Below are positions 43,401 through 51,202 of a DNA stretch of 64,000 bases, piece by piece. The stretch covers positions 1 through 64,000 of the forward strand of contig NZ_JAFCKQ010000042.1 in NCBI RefSeq assembly GCF_018130215.1. Reading direction: 5' to 3'. The first letter of the stretch is position 1, and each line of letters starts with the position of its first letter. The translations under genes and the position numbers were made by a program. A model generated the notes under the pieces. It saw only the letters and a list, made by a program, of their open reading frames with translations. It was not told the DNA's origin and searched no databases. Source of the DNA: Bradyrhizobium jicamae. Its GTDB lineage: Bacteria; Pseudomonadota; Alphaproteobacteria; Rhizobiales; Xanthobacteraceae.

Positions 43401-43695
43401 ATTTGAAGGTGACCCGCACGAACGACAGGCCATAGAACGAGGTCGAGCGGATGTTGACGACGCCGGGCGTCGGGTAGAGCCCGACCTCCATCGGGATCGT
43501 GTAGTACTTCTCCATCTCCTCGGCGGACAGGCCCGCGGCCTGCGCCGTGATCTCGAGGATGACCGGCGCCGGGTTCGGATAGGCCTCGATGTTCAGCTTG
43601 GTGAACGCGGCAAAGCCGGCGGCGCAAAACACCGCGAGACCGAGCACGATGACGGCGCTTCGGGTCAGACCGAACTGGAGAAGGCTTTTGATCAA
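40450..43695 (-). CDS. RND efflux pump, heavy-metal (HME/CzcA-CusA) type
   Basis: This 1081-residue inner-membrane transporter has twelve expected helices and two large periplasmic loops. Helix 4 carries the HME proton relay Asp406-x5-Asp412-x6-Glu419 (GAVDFGIIVDSAVIMMEN), the exact spacing of CzcA Asp402/Asp408/Glu415. This separates it from drug (HAE) pumps. It exports a divalent or monovalent metal from periplasm or cytoplasm by proton antiport. Which metal is not readable here; methionine-rich copper loops are not obvious. Confidence 0.9.
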   Translation of the reverse strand: MIKSLLQFGLTRSAVIVLGLAVFCAAGFAAFTKLNIEAYPNPAPVILEITAQAAGLSAEEMEKYYTIPMEVGLYPTPGVVNIRSTSFYGLSFVRVTFKYGVDYYFALSQATNMLTQNVQLPGNQVPQIQQSSLVGEIYRYQLVGPPNFGLTNLRTLQDYVVTRRLMTIPGVVQINSWGGTTKQFNVDADLTKLEAYNITVPQLISALGNANVNVGGREIAIGQQSVNIRGIGLINSGGDDDVTKGYRVQDIENVVLTQSNGLPVQVKDVAQVSVGYVPRLGIAGKDRDDDVAAAIVVMGRTQHTNDIVPKVEEEVAKMNSDGTLPAGVKIVPYYDRTSLVSVTTHTVLHNLVFGCLLVFVIQWVFLGDLRSALIVSANIPFALFFAIIILVLQGEDANLLSLGAVDFGIIVDSAVIMMENIFRNFQSTPESRARLLQNLSDGYWGTDPTASQGHPAPGWTERLRMIFVSALQVDKAVFFTAAITVTAFVPLFTMQGVEGQIFGPMARTYGYALAGALLATFTVTPVLASLLLPRHIEETETVIVRWLRRTYTPVLRWTQDHVKIAVLAGIVFLGISTLAASRLGSEFLPALEEGNFWIRASMPPTISLEAGTEPTRKMREILLRHPEIVTVVSQHGRPDNGSDASPFSNVELFAPIRPFDEWPPGLTKEKLTEELQKEFDEELPGVTFNFSQYIQDNVEEALSGVKGANSVKIIGPNLAVLEELASKVSLEMAKIRGVADLGIFHLVGQPNLNIRVNREKAARYGLNTGDVTTVVQAALGGTSATTVLEGDRQFGVVVRLDPKFRQSIDTVREIKVAYSTPSGTNAYIPLSELADISLDTGASFIYRERSQRYIPIKFSVRGRDLGSTVAEAQARVAEAVPLPTGYRMIWSGEFDNLEAAKARLMIVVPVTLLLIFVLLYSLFNSLRDSLLALAGIPFAVGGGLIALYLADLDFSISAAIGFISLFGVAVMDGILNITYFRELRASGLSIAEAVFNGAEQRMRPMLMTALSAGVGLFPAALSHGIGSQVQRPLATVVVGGMFIGPLLLLIVAPALRKIFLSRERTASHSETPAAAPPEAAH

Positions 43696-43752
43696 TGGAC
43701 TACACTTGGTCTTGAACCGTGGAGGACGTGGCTGGCCGCGCGAAAGCCATGT

Positions 43753-44952
43753 TTATCCCGAGGCGGCGTTGGCGAACTTGTTGCTGAGGAAGATCGCGCC
43801 GGCGGAGGCGACCTTCTCGCCCGCCTTGAGACCATCGACGATCTGGCGCCAGCCGTCCTGCTGCATTCCGATCTTCACCGTGCGCCGGTCGAACCGGTGG
43901 CCATCGGAGGTGACCCACACCGTCATCGTTCCGTCACCCTCACGCACCACGGCGTCGATCGGCACGCTGACCGACGTCTTCGGCGGCTCGGTCTCGATGG
44001 TAAAGCTCGCCAGCATGCCGGCGCGCAATTTGTGCTGGGGGTCATCGATCACCGAACGCACCAGCTGCCGATGCGAATTCGGATCGATGTTGAGTCCGAG
44101 CGTGGTCACGCGTCCGCGAAACACCTCGTTCGGATAGGCCGGCACCTGCACCTCGACCGGCTGGCCGATCTTGTAGGACGGCGCGTCGGTCTCGATCACG
44201 TTGGCGATCATCCACATCGTCGAGATGTCGGCGAGCGAGTAGGGCGCCGGCGCGTTACCGGGCTGCACATAGAGACCCGGCGCGGCATTGCGCGCGATGA
44301 TCCGGCCGGAGATCGTGCTCGGCACGATCAGGATGGAATCGACCTTGCGGTCGGCGACGATGAGATCGATGTCGGCGTCGGTCTTGCCGAAGAGGCGGAC
44401 GGCGTCGCGCGCGGCCTTGAAGTTGCCTTCGGCGGTCTGCTGGTCCGAGGTGGACTGGTCGACGTCCTTCTGCGCGCCGCCGCCGGTCTTGAGCAACTGC
44501 TTGACGCGAGCGAGCGTCCGCGTCTGCAATTCGAGCACGCCGGCCGCGGCCAGCAGCGCCGACTCCGCGTTCAACAAGTCGGGACTGTCGATGGTGAACA
44601 GCGGGTCGCCCTTCTTGACCTCGTCGCCGATGTTGAAGAACGTGTCGACGATCCGGCCCGGGTACGGGGTGAAGGCCTGCACCAGCATGTTCTGGTTGAA
44701 GTCGATATTGCCGACCGCATTCTTCAGCGTCCTGAAGGAGCGCTGGTCCGCGTCGACAACCTTCATGGTGGCAGCCTGCTTGTCGTTCAGTTCGACATAT
44801 TGCTGCTCGAGGTTGACATCCTGCGCCGTTGCGGGCGCGGCCGCCTTGGCGCTCTCAAGCCCGCTGGGGCGTGTCATGAACCACCCGCCGGCCAGAATCG
44901 CAGCCAGCACCGGCAAGGCAACATAACCCGCATATTTCATCCGTGATGACAT
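43753..44952 (-). CDS. RND efflux periplasmic adaptor (membrane fusion protein)
   Basis: This 399-residue protein has an N-terminal membrane anchor (GYVALPVLAAILAGGWFM). A barrel-sandwich hybrid domain (VGNIDFNQNMLVQAFTPYPGRIVDTFFNIGDEVKKGDPLF, in pieces), an alpha hairpin (LLNAESALLAAAGVLELQ), and a beta-barrel/membrane-proximal domain follow. It bridges the CzcA-like pump to the OprM-like channel. It is the first gene of the operon, transcribed divergently from the two-component system. Confidence 0.9.
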   Translation of the reverse strand: MSSRMKYAGYVALPVLAAILAGGWFMTRPSGLESAKAAAPATAQDVNLEQQYVELNDKQAATMKVVDADQRSFRTLKNAVGNIDFNQNMLVQAFTPYPGRIVDTFFNIGDEVKKGDPLFTIDSPDLLNAESALLAAAGVLELQTRTLARVKQLLKTGGGAQKDVDQSTSDQQTAEGNFKAARDAVRLFGKTDADIDLIVADRKVDSILIVPSTISGRIIARNAAPGLYVQPGNAPAPYSLADISTMWMIANVIETDAPSYKIGQPVEVQVPAYPNEVFRGRVTTLGLNIDPNSHRQLVRSVIDDPQHKLRAGMLASFTIETEPPKTSVSVPIDAVVREGDGTMTVWVTSDGHRFDRRTVKIGMQQDGWRQIVDGLKAGEKVASAGAIFLSNKFANAASG

Positions 44953-45349
44953 CGCCCGCCTGATTCGTCTTCGTCGCTATTTTGGAGGGGCCGCGCAGAA
45001 AGCGAAATCCTGCCGTTTCACCGGCAGGAATGTCAGCGCTCCGCAAAGCCAAAAACCTGTTATCAGTAACAGCTTACGCCAACCTTACATCGCTTTTTGC
45101 GACGACCTTAGCAAGCAACGAAATAGGCTTGCAGGAAGCGCGCATCCATCTATTTTTTATAGGGATGGCGAGACCACAGATAGCGAAATAGTAGCGTGAC
45201 GTGCGCGTGCGCCGTGATTTGTACAATTCGGTGTCGTTTGCACGGGGCGCTGCCCGAAAGGCGATCAATCCCGGAGTTTTTGCGTGGCTGGCGTATCACG
45301 TCCCGGTGTGCGAACAGGGGGCAGCCCGGAAGATGACAGGTTTGTTGCA
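44953..45349. promoter_or_regulatory. Divergent regulatory region between the efflux operon and its two-component system
   Basis: This 397-base region contains an 8-base inverted repeat TCCTGCCG/CGGCAGGA at 45008-45029, the dyad CTGTTA-TCAG-TAACAG at 45057-45072, and direct repeats CTTAC at 45073-45077 and 45084-45088. AT content rises towards 45180, where promoters are likely. No gene is apparent. Confidence 0.55.
45057..45088. promoter_or_regulatory. Dyad plus 11-base-phased CTTAC direct repeats, candidate response-regulator site
   Basis: CTGTTATCAGTAACAG (16-base dyad) is followed at once by two CTTAC copies whose starts are 11 bases apart, the spacing used by OmpR/PhoB-family regulators. 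The cognate regulator gene starts at 45350. Confidence 0.45.
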
Positions 45350-46024
45350 ATGCGCCTTCTGATCGTCGAGGACAACGTGGAATTGTCGCGCCTGCTCGCC
45401 AACGGATTGATGGCGGCGGGATATACGGCCGACATTGTCCACGGCGTTGCCGAGGCGCGCGATGCGCTGCGCAGCGTCAACTATGCTGCCATGATCCTCG
45501 ATCTCGGCCTCCCCGACGGCGACGGCCTCTCGGTGCTGACCGAGCTCCGCCGCAAGACGGACCCGTTGCCCGTGCTGGTGCTGACCGCGCGGAACGGACT
45601 TCAGGACCGGGTCAACGGACTGCGCAGCGGCGCCGACGACTATCTGGCGAAGCCATTCGCGCTTGAAGAGCTGGTGGCGCGGCTGGAGGCGATCCTGCGT
45701 CGCCCCGGCCAGTTGCTCGGCTCCTCGCTCAACCTCGCCAATCTGATTTACGACACCGAAAGCCGCCAGGTCTTCATCGACAGCATCCCGCGGGTGTTCT
45801 CCGCCCGCGAGACCTCGGTGCTCGAAATCCTGCTGCGGCGGCAGGGCCGTGTCGTACCGAAGAAGAACGTCGAGGACCACATTTTCGGGCTGTCCGGCGA
45901 GGTCGCCTCGAACGCCGTCGAGGTCTACGTGTCGCGCCTGCGCAAGCTGCTCGCCGAATACAATGCCAGGATCATGATCCACACCATCCGCGGCGTCGGC
46001 TACCTGATGGCCGAGGAAAAATGA
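45350..46024 (+). CDS. OmpR-family response regulator (TctD/QseB-like)
   Basis: ATG 45350 gives 224 residues; an earlier in-frame ATG at 45284 lacks a homologous start. The receiver domain (MRLLIVEDNVELSRLL) has phospho-acceptor Asp51 (MILDLGLPDGDGL) and Lys in DDYLAKPF. A winged-helix domain with VEVYVSRLRKLL and IRGVGYLM follows. It probably controls the divergent RND operon. The sensor gene follows after 13 bases. Confidence 0.93.
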   Translation: MRLLIVEDNVELSRLLANGLMAAGYTADIVHGVAEARDALRSVNYAAMILDLGLPDGDGLSVLTELRRKTDPLPVLVLTARNGLQDRVNGLRSGADDYLAKPFALEELVARLEAILRRPGQLLGSSLNLANLIYDTESRQVFIDSIPRVFSARETSVLEILLRRQGRVVPKKNVEDHIFGLSGEVASNAVEVYVSRLRKLLAEYNARIMIHTIRGVGYLMAEEK

Positions 46025-46037
46025 CCGGAGAGATCGC

Positions 46038-47366
46038 GTGTTCCGCTTCGCGTCGCTGACCTCGCGAATCGTGTTCCTGCATATCGTCGCGGTGACGATC
46101 GCGGCGGTCTTCCTGCCGCTCTCGCTGCTCTGGCTGCTGAATTCGGAGATCGACCAGCTCCATCGCGAGGCGATGCGCGACCAGGCCGACGTGCTCGGCG
46201 AGAAGCTCGCCATCGGTCCGGACGGCAAGGTGGTGCTCAACCTGCCCGAGAGTCTGAAGGACCTCTATTCCGAGGCCTATGGCCGCTACCGCTACGACAT
46301 CTACGACGCCGACGGACACGTGCTGTTTTCGTCGCATAGCCCCGGCACAAAGCAGGCGCCGTCGGATACGATCGCGGGCGCAAGCGTGACCAGGGACGTC
46401 GGCGGCGACGCGATGCGCATCCACGTCGCCGAGGACCTGTCGCATCGTGACGTCATCACCGACGACATCGTCGCCAACTTCTTCCGGCGGGTCGGCTGGA
46501 TCACGATCCCGGTCCTGCTGCTCCTGCTGGCCACCGATATCGTGATCTTCCGACGCGCGGTGGCGCCGCTGCTGCGGGCTTCGGAAGAGGCCAGGAACAT
46601 CGGGCCGGCACGAACTGGTATCAGATTACCGACAACAGGACTACCGAGCGAAATCGTGCCGCTGGTGACCGCGGTCAACCAGGCCTTCGACCGGCTCGAG
46701 GACGGCTATCGGGTGCAGCGCCAGTTCACAGCCGACGCGGCCCATCAGCTCCGCACGCCGCTGGCGATCCTGCGTACCAGGATCGAGACGCTCGATCGGG
46801 GCAAGGGGTCCGAGGCGCTGCATGCCGACATCGAGAGCATGAGCCGGATCGTGAACCAGCTGCTCGAGATCGCCGAGCTCGACACGCTGGTGCTCGATCC
46901 CGGCGAGACCGCCGATCTGCGCGCGGTGTGTGCCGAGGTGGTCGGCTCGATCGCTCCCTATGCGCTGGCCCGGCAGAAGGATATCGCGCTGCGCGGCACC
47001 GAGGAGCCGGTGCGGGTCAGGGGCAATGCAGAGATGCTGCAGCGCGCCATCTTCAATCTCGCCGAGAATGCCATCAAGTACACCGCGGATGACACCTCGG
47101 TGGACGTCGAGGTGCGCGAGGACGGCTCGGTGCGGGTGCGCGATTGCGGGCCGGGCATTCCGGTCGCCGAGCAGAGCCTGATCTTCCAGCGCTTCTGGCG
47201 CGGCGACCGGCGGCGCACCGACGGCGCGGGGCTCGGATTGTCCATCGTACAGGGCGTGGTCGACGACCACGCAGCGACCGTCGCGGTGGAAAACCTGCCC
47301 AAGGGCGGCGCGCAGTTCACGCTCAGCTTCCACCTCGCCGGGGCCGAGCCGGCCGCGGCGTCGTGA
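46038..47366 (+). CDS. Two-component sensor histidine kinase (TctE/QseC-like)
   Basis: The GTG start at 46038 gives 442 residues with a periplasmic sensing domain between helices at about 10-34 and 152-172. HisKA with His236 (DAAHQLRTPLAILRTRIE) and HATPase motifs NLAENAIKYT, DCGPGIP and GAGLGLSIVQGV follow. The 115-residue periplasmic domain (about 35-150) matches the short sensor of TctE/QseC. It is the cognate kinase of the regulator 13 bases upstream. Confidence 0.92.
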   Translation: MFRFASLTSRIVFLHIVAVTIAAVFLPLSLLWLLNSEIDQLHREAMRDQADVLGEKLAIGPDGKVVLNLPESLKDLYSEAYGRYRYDIYDADGHVLFSSHSPGTKQAPSDTIAGASVTRDVGGDAMRIHVAEDLSHRDVITDDIVANFFRRVGWITIPVLLLLLATDIVIFRRAVAPLLRASEEARNIGPARTGIRLPTTGLPSEIVPLVTAVNQAFDRLEDGYRVQRQFTADAAHQLRTPLAILRTRIETLDRGKGSEALHADIESMSRIVNQLLEIAELDTLVLDPGETADLRAVCAEVVGSIAPYALARQKDIALRGTEEPVRVRGNAEMLQRAIFNLAENAIKYTADDTSVDVEVREDGSVRVRDCGPGIPVAEQSLIFQRFWRGDRRRTDGAGLGLSIVQGVVDDHAATVAVENLPKGGAQFTLSFHLAGAEPAAAS

Positions 47367-47393
47367 GGATGGCCGCAGCGCTCGTGGCGTCCG

Positions 47394-49001
47394 CTACTGC
47401 TTGGGCTGGCCGAAATCGAGCGGCGGCAGGTCGATCTGCGGCACCTCGATCTTGACCTTGTCGAGATCGACATTCGCCGGCTTCTCGAGCAGCCCGGTGA
47501 CGGTGATCGGGAAGGCGATCACCAGGATCACCATGATCGCCTGCAGGCCGATCCAGGGCATCGCACCCCAATAGATGTCCGAGCTCTTGACGTCCTTCGG
47601 CGCGACGCCGCGCAGGTAGAAGAGCGCGAAACCGAACGGCGGATGCAGGAACGAGGTCTGCATGTTGACGCAGAGCATCACGCCGAACCAGATCAGCGCC
47701 GCGTCGGGGCCGACCACCGGCGCAAGCACCTTCTGCGCGATCGGCGCGATCATCGGCAGGATGATGAAGGCGATCTCGAAGAAATCGAGGAAGAACGCCA
47801 GGAAGAAGATGAAGAGGTTGATGAAGATCAGGAAGCCCCAGACGCCGCCGGGCAGCGACGTCAGGTGATGCTCCAGCCAGGTGCCGCCGGACACGCCGAG
47901 GAACACCACCGAGAAACAGGTCGATCCGATCAGGATGAAGGTGACCATGCAGGTGATGCGCATGGTGGTCTCGTAGCCCTGCCTGATCAGGTCCCGCAGG
48001 TCCGGGATCTTCACGGCCTCGATGCAGATCCATGCGACTGCAAGATAGGTGATCGCAAAGCAGATCTTGAAGACGATGTTCGCCTCGGTGAACAGCATCG
48101 CCATGATGGTGCCGACGCCGGCCGTGATGACGCCGACGATCAGGATCTTCTGGCCATTCGAGCTGAAGCCCTTGTGATGGATCGCCGCGAGCACGATCGC
48201 GCCGACGGCGCCCATGGCGCCGGCTTCGGTCGGGGTCGCAAGCCCCATCATCATGGTGCCGAGCACGACGAAGATCAGCACCGCAGAGGGGATGATGCCG
48301 AGCAGGCACTTCTTCCACAGGGCCCAGCCGGTCAGCGTGCGTGCTTCCTTCGGCACCGCCGGGACATGGCTCGGCTTGAAGATGCCGAGCACGAAGGTGT
48401 AGCCGGCGAACAGCAGGATCTGGAACACCGACGGACCCCAGGCGCCGAGATACATGTCGCCGACCGACTTGCCGAGCTGGTCGGCGAGCACGATCAGGAC
48501 CAGCGACGGCGGCACCAGCTGGGTGATCGTGCCGGACGCCGCCAGCACGCCCGTGATGTAGCGGATGTTGTAGCCGTAGCGGATCATCACCGGCATCGAG
48601 ATCAGCGCCATGGCGATGACCTGCGCCGCCACCGTGCCGGTGATGGCGCCGAGGATGAAGCCGACGATGATCACGGAATAGCCGAGGCCGCCCCTGATAG
48701 GGCCGAACAACTGGCCCATCGAATCCAGCATGTCCTCGGCGAGCCCGCACCGCTCCAGGATCGCGCCCATGAAGGTGAAGAACGGGATCGCGAGCAACAG
48801 CTCGTTGGAGAGCACGCTGCCGAAGATGCGGCCCGGGATCGCCTGCAGGAAGTTGAGGTCGAAGAAGCCGAGGTGAATGGCGAGGAAGCCGAACGACAGG
48901 CCCACCGCGGCGAGCGTGAACGCCACCGGATAGCCAATCAGCATCGCAACGATCAGGCCGCCGAACATCAGGGGCGGCATCATCTCCAGCGTAATGGTCA
49001 T
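47394..49001 (-). CDS. dctM: TRAP transporter large permease (DctM family)
   Basis: ATG 49001 overlaps the DctQ-like stop by four bases and gives 535 residues. About 13 hydrophobic segments are present. DctM signatures include LLAIPFFTFMGAILERCGLAEDML and PPSLVLIVLADQLGKSVG. Its inserted hydrophilic loop around residues 210-260 and extra length relative to 430-residue DctM are typical of the TakM/long group. It mediates Na+-driven carboxylate uptake with DctQ and a binding protein. The two TakP-like genes at 36.4 and 37.7 kb are the nearest candidates. Confidence 0.93.
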   Translation of the reverse strand: MTITLEMMPPLMFGGLIVAMLIGYPVAFTLAAVGLSFGFLAIHLGFFDLNFLQAIPGRIFGSVLSNELLLAIPFFTFMGAILERCGLAEDMLDSMGQLFGPIRGGLGYSVIIVGFILGAITGTVAAQVIAMALISMPVMIRYGYNIRYITGVLAASGTITQLVPPSLVLIVLADQLGKSVGDMYLGAWGPSVFQILLFAGYTFVLGIFKPSHVPAVPKEARTLTGWALWKKCLLGIIPSAVLIFVVLGTMMMGLATPTEAGAMGAVGAIVLAAIHHKGFSSNGQKILIVGVITAGVGTIMAMLFTEANIVFKICFAITYLAVAWICIEAVKIPDLRDLIRQGYETTMRITCMVTFILIGSTCFSVVFLGVSGGTWLEHHLTSLPGGVWGFLIFINLFIFFLAFFLDFFEIAFIILPMIAPIAQKVLAPVVGPDAALIWFGVMLCVNMQTSFLHPPFGFALFYLRGVAPKDVKSSDIYWGAMPWIGLQAIMVILVIAFPITVTGLLEKPANVDLDKVKIEVPQIDLPPLDFGQPKQ

Positions 49002-49537
49002 TGCGTCGGCCTCTCGTACTTCGCGTCGATCGTCACATAGCCCTGCAGCGCGGCGATCCGCTTGATCACCTCTGAGACGCCTTGCAACGCCAGCATCACG
49101 AAGCCGGACGGGATAACGAATTTGATTGGCCAGCGCAGCAGGCCGCCGGCATTGCCGCTCATCTCGCCGACCGCGTAGGCCTGGTAGAAGAATGGCCAGG
49201 ACAGGTAGGCGAGCAGCAGGCAGGCCGGAATCAGGAAGAACAGCGTGCCGATCAGGTCGAGCCAGAGCTGGCCGCGTTCGGACAGCATCAGATAGAGGAT
49301 CTCGACGCGCACATGCTCGTTGCGCTTGAAGGTGTAGGAGGCGCCGAACATCACGAGGATCGCGAACATGTACCATTGCGCCTCGAGCCAGCCGTTCGAG
49401 GAATAGCTGAAGGCGTAACGGATCATGGCGTTGCCCGCGCTGACCAGGCAGGCGATCAGTACGAGCAGGTTGCAGATGTTGCCGATCTTCTCGTTGAGCT
49501 GGTCGATGGCTTTACTGAGAGCCAACAAAGGACGCAT
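48998..49537 (-). CDS. dctQ: TRAP transporter small permease (DctQ family)
   Basis: ATG 49537, preceded by GGAG, gives 179 residues; an earlier ATG at 49621 adds an unconserved tail. Four helices are visible (ICNLLVLIACLVSAGNAMIRYAF, WYMFAILVMFGASYTF, LWLDLIGTLFFLIPACLLLAYLSWPFF, GFVMLALQGVSEVI). Features such as EAQWYMF and NEHVRVE are DctQ consensus. It overlaps dctM by four bases. Confidence 0.92.
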   Translation of the reverse strand: MRPLLALSKAIDQLNEKIGNICNLLVLIACLVSAGNAMIRYAFSYSSNGWLEAQWYMFAILVMFGASYTFKRNEHVRVEILYLMLSERGQLWLDLIGTLFFLIPACLLLAYLSWPFFYQAYAVGEMSGNAGGLLRWPIKFVIPSGFVMLALQGVSEVIKRIAALQGYVTIDAKYERPTQ

Positions 49538-49914
49538 CACGGTCTCCGCGGCCGCGCGCCGCGCGTGCCGAATAATCTGCCAAGCATCATCAGGCCGCCG
49601 CGCCAGTGCGCGCAGAGCCACGGCTCACTTTCCAGGAGCAGTTGCAAACACTCGTCCTCCCCGAAATCCGCTTCCGCCGTTATTGGCTGCGCCTGTCGGG
49701 GGGCAGCGGCCTATCCGACCGGGCTGGCGTGAAAGCCGGGGCACCAAATCAGCGCGAAGGTAAGCCGTCAATCGGAAAATGGGCAAATTGACTTATAGCC
49801 AAGCCGTTGTCCCCGCTTGGTAAATCGGGGCATGGGACGGCGTCGGGGAGAGCTGGGTGGTGTACTATTTGTCCCTCATGGAGAAGACGAGGGATGATTC
49901 ACGCGGCAGCCGGA
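49538..49914. other. Intergenic region between dctQ and moaA
   Basis: About 377 bases without a supported gene. It should carry the dctQM promoter on the minus strand and the end of the moaA transcript. Weak arms CCCCG/CGGGG occur around 49811-49830; no confident terminator was found. Confidence 0.4.
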
Positions 49915-50949
49915 TCAGCCGCCGGTCACGCTCATGTGGCGGCTGACGCTCGGCCGGTTGTGGCGGCGGTCGATGATGAAATCGTGCCCCTTCGGCTTCA
50001 GCCCGATCGCGCGGTCGATCGCGGCCGAGAGCAGATCGTTGTCGTCGGAGGCGCGTAGCGGCCGGCGCAGATCGGAGGCATCCTCATGGCCGAGACAGGT
50101 GTGCAGCGTGCCGGTGCAGGTGATGCGCACCCGGTTGCAGGATTCACAGAAATTGTGGGTCATCGGCGTGATGAAGCCGAGCTTGCCGCCGGTCTCGGCG
50201 ACGCGGACATAGCGCGCCGGGCCGCCGGTGTTGTCGTCGAGATCGGTCAGCGTGTAGTGCTGCTCGAGTCGCGCGCGCAGCAGCGACAGCGGCACATATT
50301 GATCGATCCGGCCCTCGCCGATGTCGCCCATCGGCATCACCTCGATCAGGGTCAGACCCATCCCCTTGCCATGAGCCCATTGCATCAGCGCGGGGATCTC
50401 GTCCTCGTTCATGTTCTTCAGCACGACGGCGTTGATCTTGACCGCGAGGCCGGCAGCCCTTGCCGCCTCGATCCCCGCGAGGACCTTGTCGATGTCGCCC
50501 CAGCGGGTGATGGCGCGGAACTTCTGCGCATCGAGCGTGTCGAGCGAGACGTTGACGCGGCGCACGCCGCAGTCCGCGAGTTCCCGGGCGAAGCGCGCGA
50601 GCTGCGAGCCGTTGGTGGTCAGCGTCAGCTCGTCGAGCGCGCCGCTCGACAGATGGCGCGACAGCGAGCGCACCAGGCCCATCACGTTGCGGCGAACCAA
50701 CGGCTCGCCGCCGGTGAGGCGGATCTTGCGCACGCCCTTTGTGATGAAGGCAGAGCAGAGCCGATCGAGCTCTTCAAGGGTCAGCAGATCGGCTTTCGGC
50801 AGGAAGGTCATGTCTTCGGACATGCAGTAGAAGCAGCGCAGGTCGCAGCGGTCGGTGACCGAGACGCGCAGATAGCGGATCGTCCGGCCGAACGGATCGA
50901 TCATCGGACGGAGCAGCGTGTCAGTCAGCGCTTCTGTGGATGCGTTCAT
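49915..50949 (-). CDS. moaA: GTP 3',8-cyclase MoaA
   Basis: This 344-residue radical SAM enzyme catalyses the first step of molybdenum cofactor synthesis. The N-terminal cluster is Cys35-x3-Cys39-x2-Cys42, the C-terminal GTP-binding cluster Cys268-x2-Cys271-x13-Cys285, and the protein ends in Gly-Gly, the conserved double glycine required for activity. RLTGGEPLVRR and SLDTLDAQKFRAITRWGD are further MoaA blocks. A molybdenum hydroxylase gene at the right edge is a likely consumer of the cofactor. A potentially structured leader lies upstream. Confidence 0.96.
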   Translation of the reverse strand: MNASTEALTDTLLRPMIDPFGRTIRYLRVSVTDRCDLRCFYCMSEDMTFLPKADLLTLEELDRLCSAFITKGVRKIRLTGGEPLVRRNVMGLVRSLSRHLSSGALDELTLTTNGSQLARFARELADCGVRRVNVSLDTLDAQKFRAITRWGDIDKVLAGIEAARAAGLAVKINAVVLKNMNEDEIPALMQWAHGKGMGLTLIEVMPMGDIGEGRIDQYVPLSLLRARLEQHYTLTDLDDNTGGPARYVRVAETGGKLGFITPMTHNFCESCNRVRITCTGTLHTCLGHEDASDLRRPLRASDDNDLLSAAIDRAIGLKPKGHDFIIDRRHNRPSVSRHMSVTGG

Positions 50950-50979
50950 TCAACCCGGACCCTTGAAGCTGTTCCCCGA

Positions 50980-51067
50980 CGGAGCCGCGACCGGCTCCGA
51001 CCAGTCACAATCTATGCATGTTGCCGCGTGCTCACAATGCATCCTTGAGGATGATCCGCAACATGCA
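50980..51067 (-). promoter_or_regulatory. Structured leader candidate upstream of moaA
   Basis: Two strong secondary-structure elements lie 31-118 bases before the moaA start. The proximal one is CGGAGCCG/CGGCTCCG (50980-50999, 8-base stem, 4-base loop). The distal one is a 10-base perfect stem TGCATGTTGC/GCAACATGCA (51015-51024, 51058-51067) enclosing a second hairpin CATCC-TTGA-GGATG at 51040-51053. Moco-sensing leaders are known upstream of moaA in other bacteria; whether this belongs to that class is unknown. Confidence 0.45.
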
Positions 51068-51076
51068 ATGCACATC

Positions 51077-51106
51077 TCGCGCGATAGGTGAGGGACATCG
51101 CGCGAT
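51077..51106. repeat. Two TCGCGCGAT direct repeats, 21 bases apart
   Basis: Identical nonamers at 51077-51085 and 51098-51106, each containing the palindrome TCGCGCGA, are spaced by two helical turns. They lie about 130-155 bases upstream of moaA and could be an operator. Confidence 0.4.
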
Positions 51107-51136
51107 CTGAGATCATGATCGGCCAGGTGACTCGAC

Positions 51137-51171
51137 AAAAAGCGAAGAGCCCGGCTGGTGGCCGGGCTCTT
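51137..51171 (-). terminator. Rho-independent terminator of the small lipoprotein gene
   Basis: On the minus strand an 11-base perfect stem AAGAGCCCGGC/GCCGGGCTCTT with a 5-base loop is followed by CGC and five Ts, 32 bases after the lipoprotein stop. Confidence 0.9.
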
Positions 51172-51202
51172 GTGCAGTGCAATCATGTGAAACGAGCGGA
51201 GG

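Noticed and set aside
42649..44946. 765-residue plus-strand open frame
   Set aside because: Antisense to the RND pump and adaptor genes; no domain seen and codon structure follows the opposite strand.
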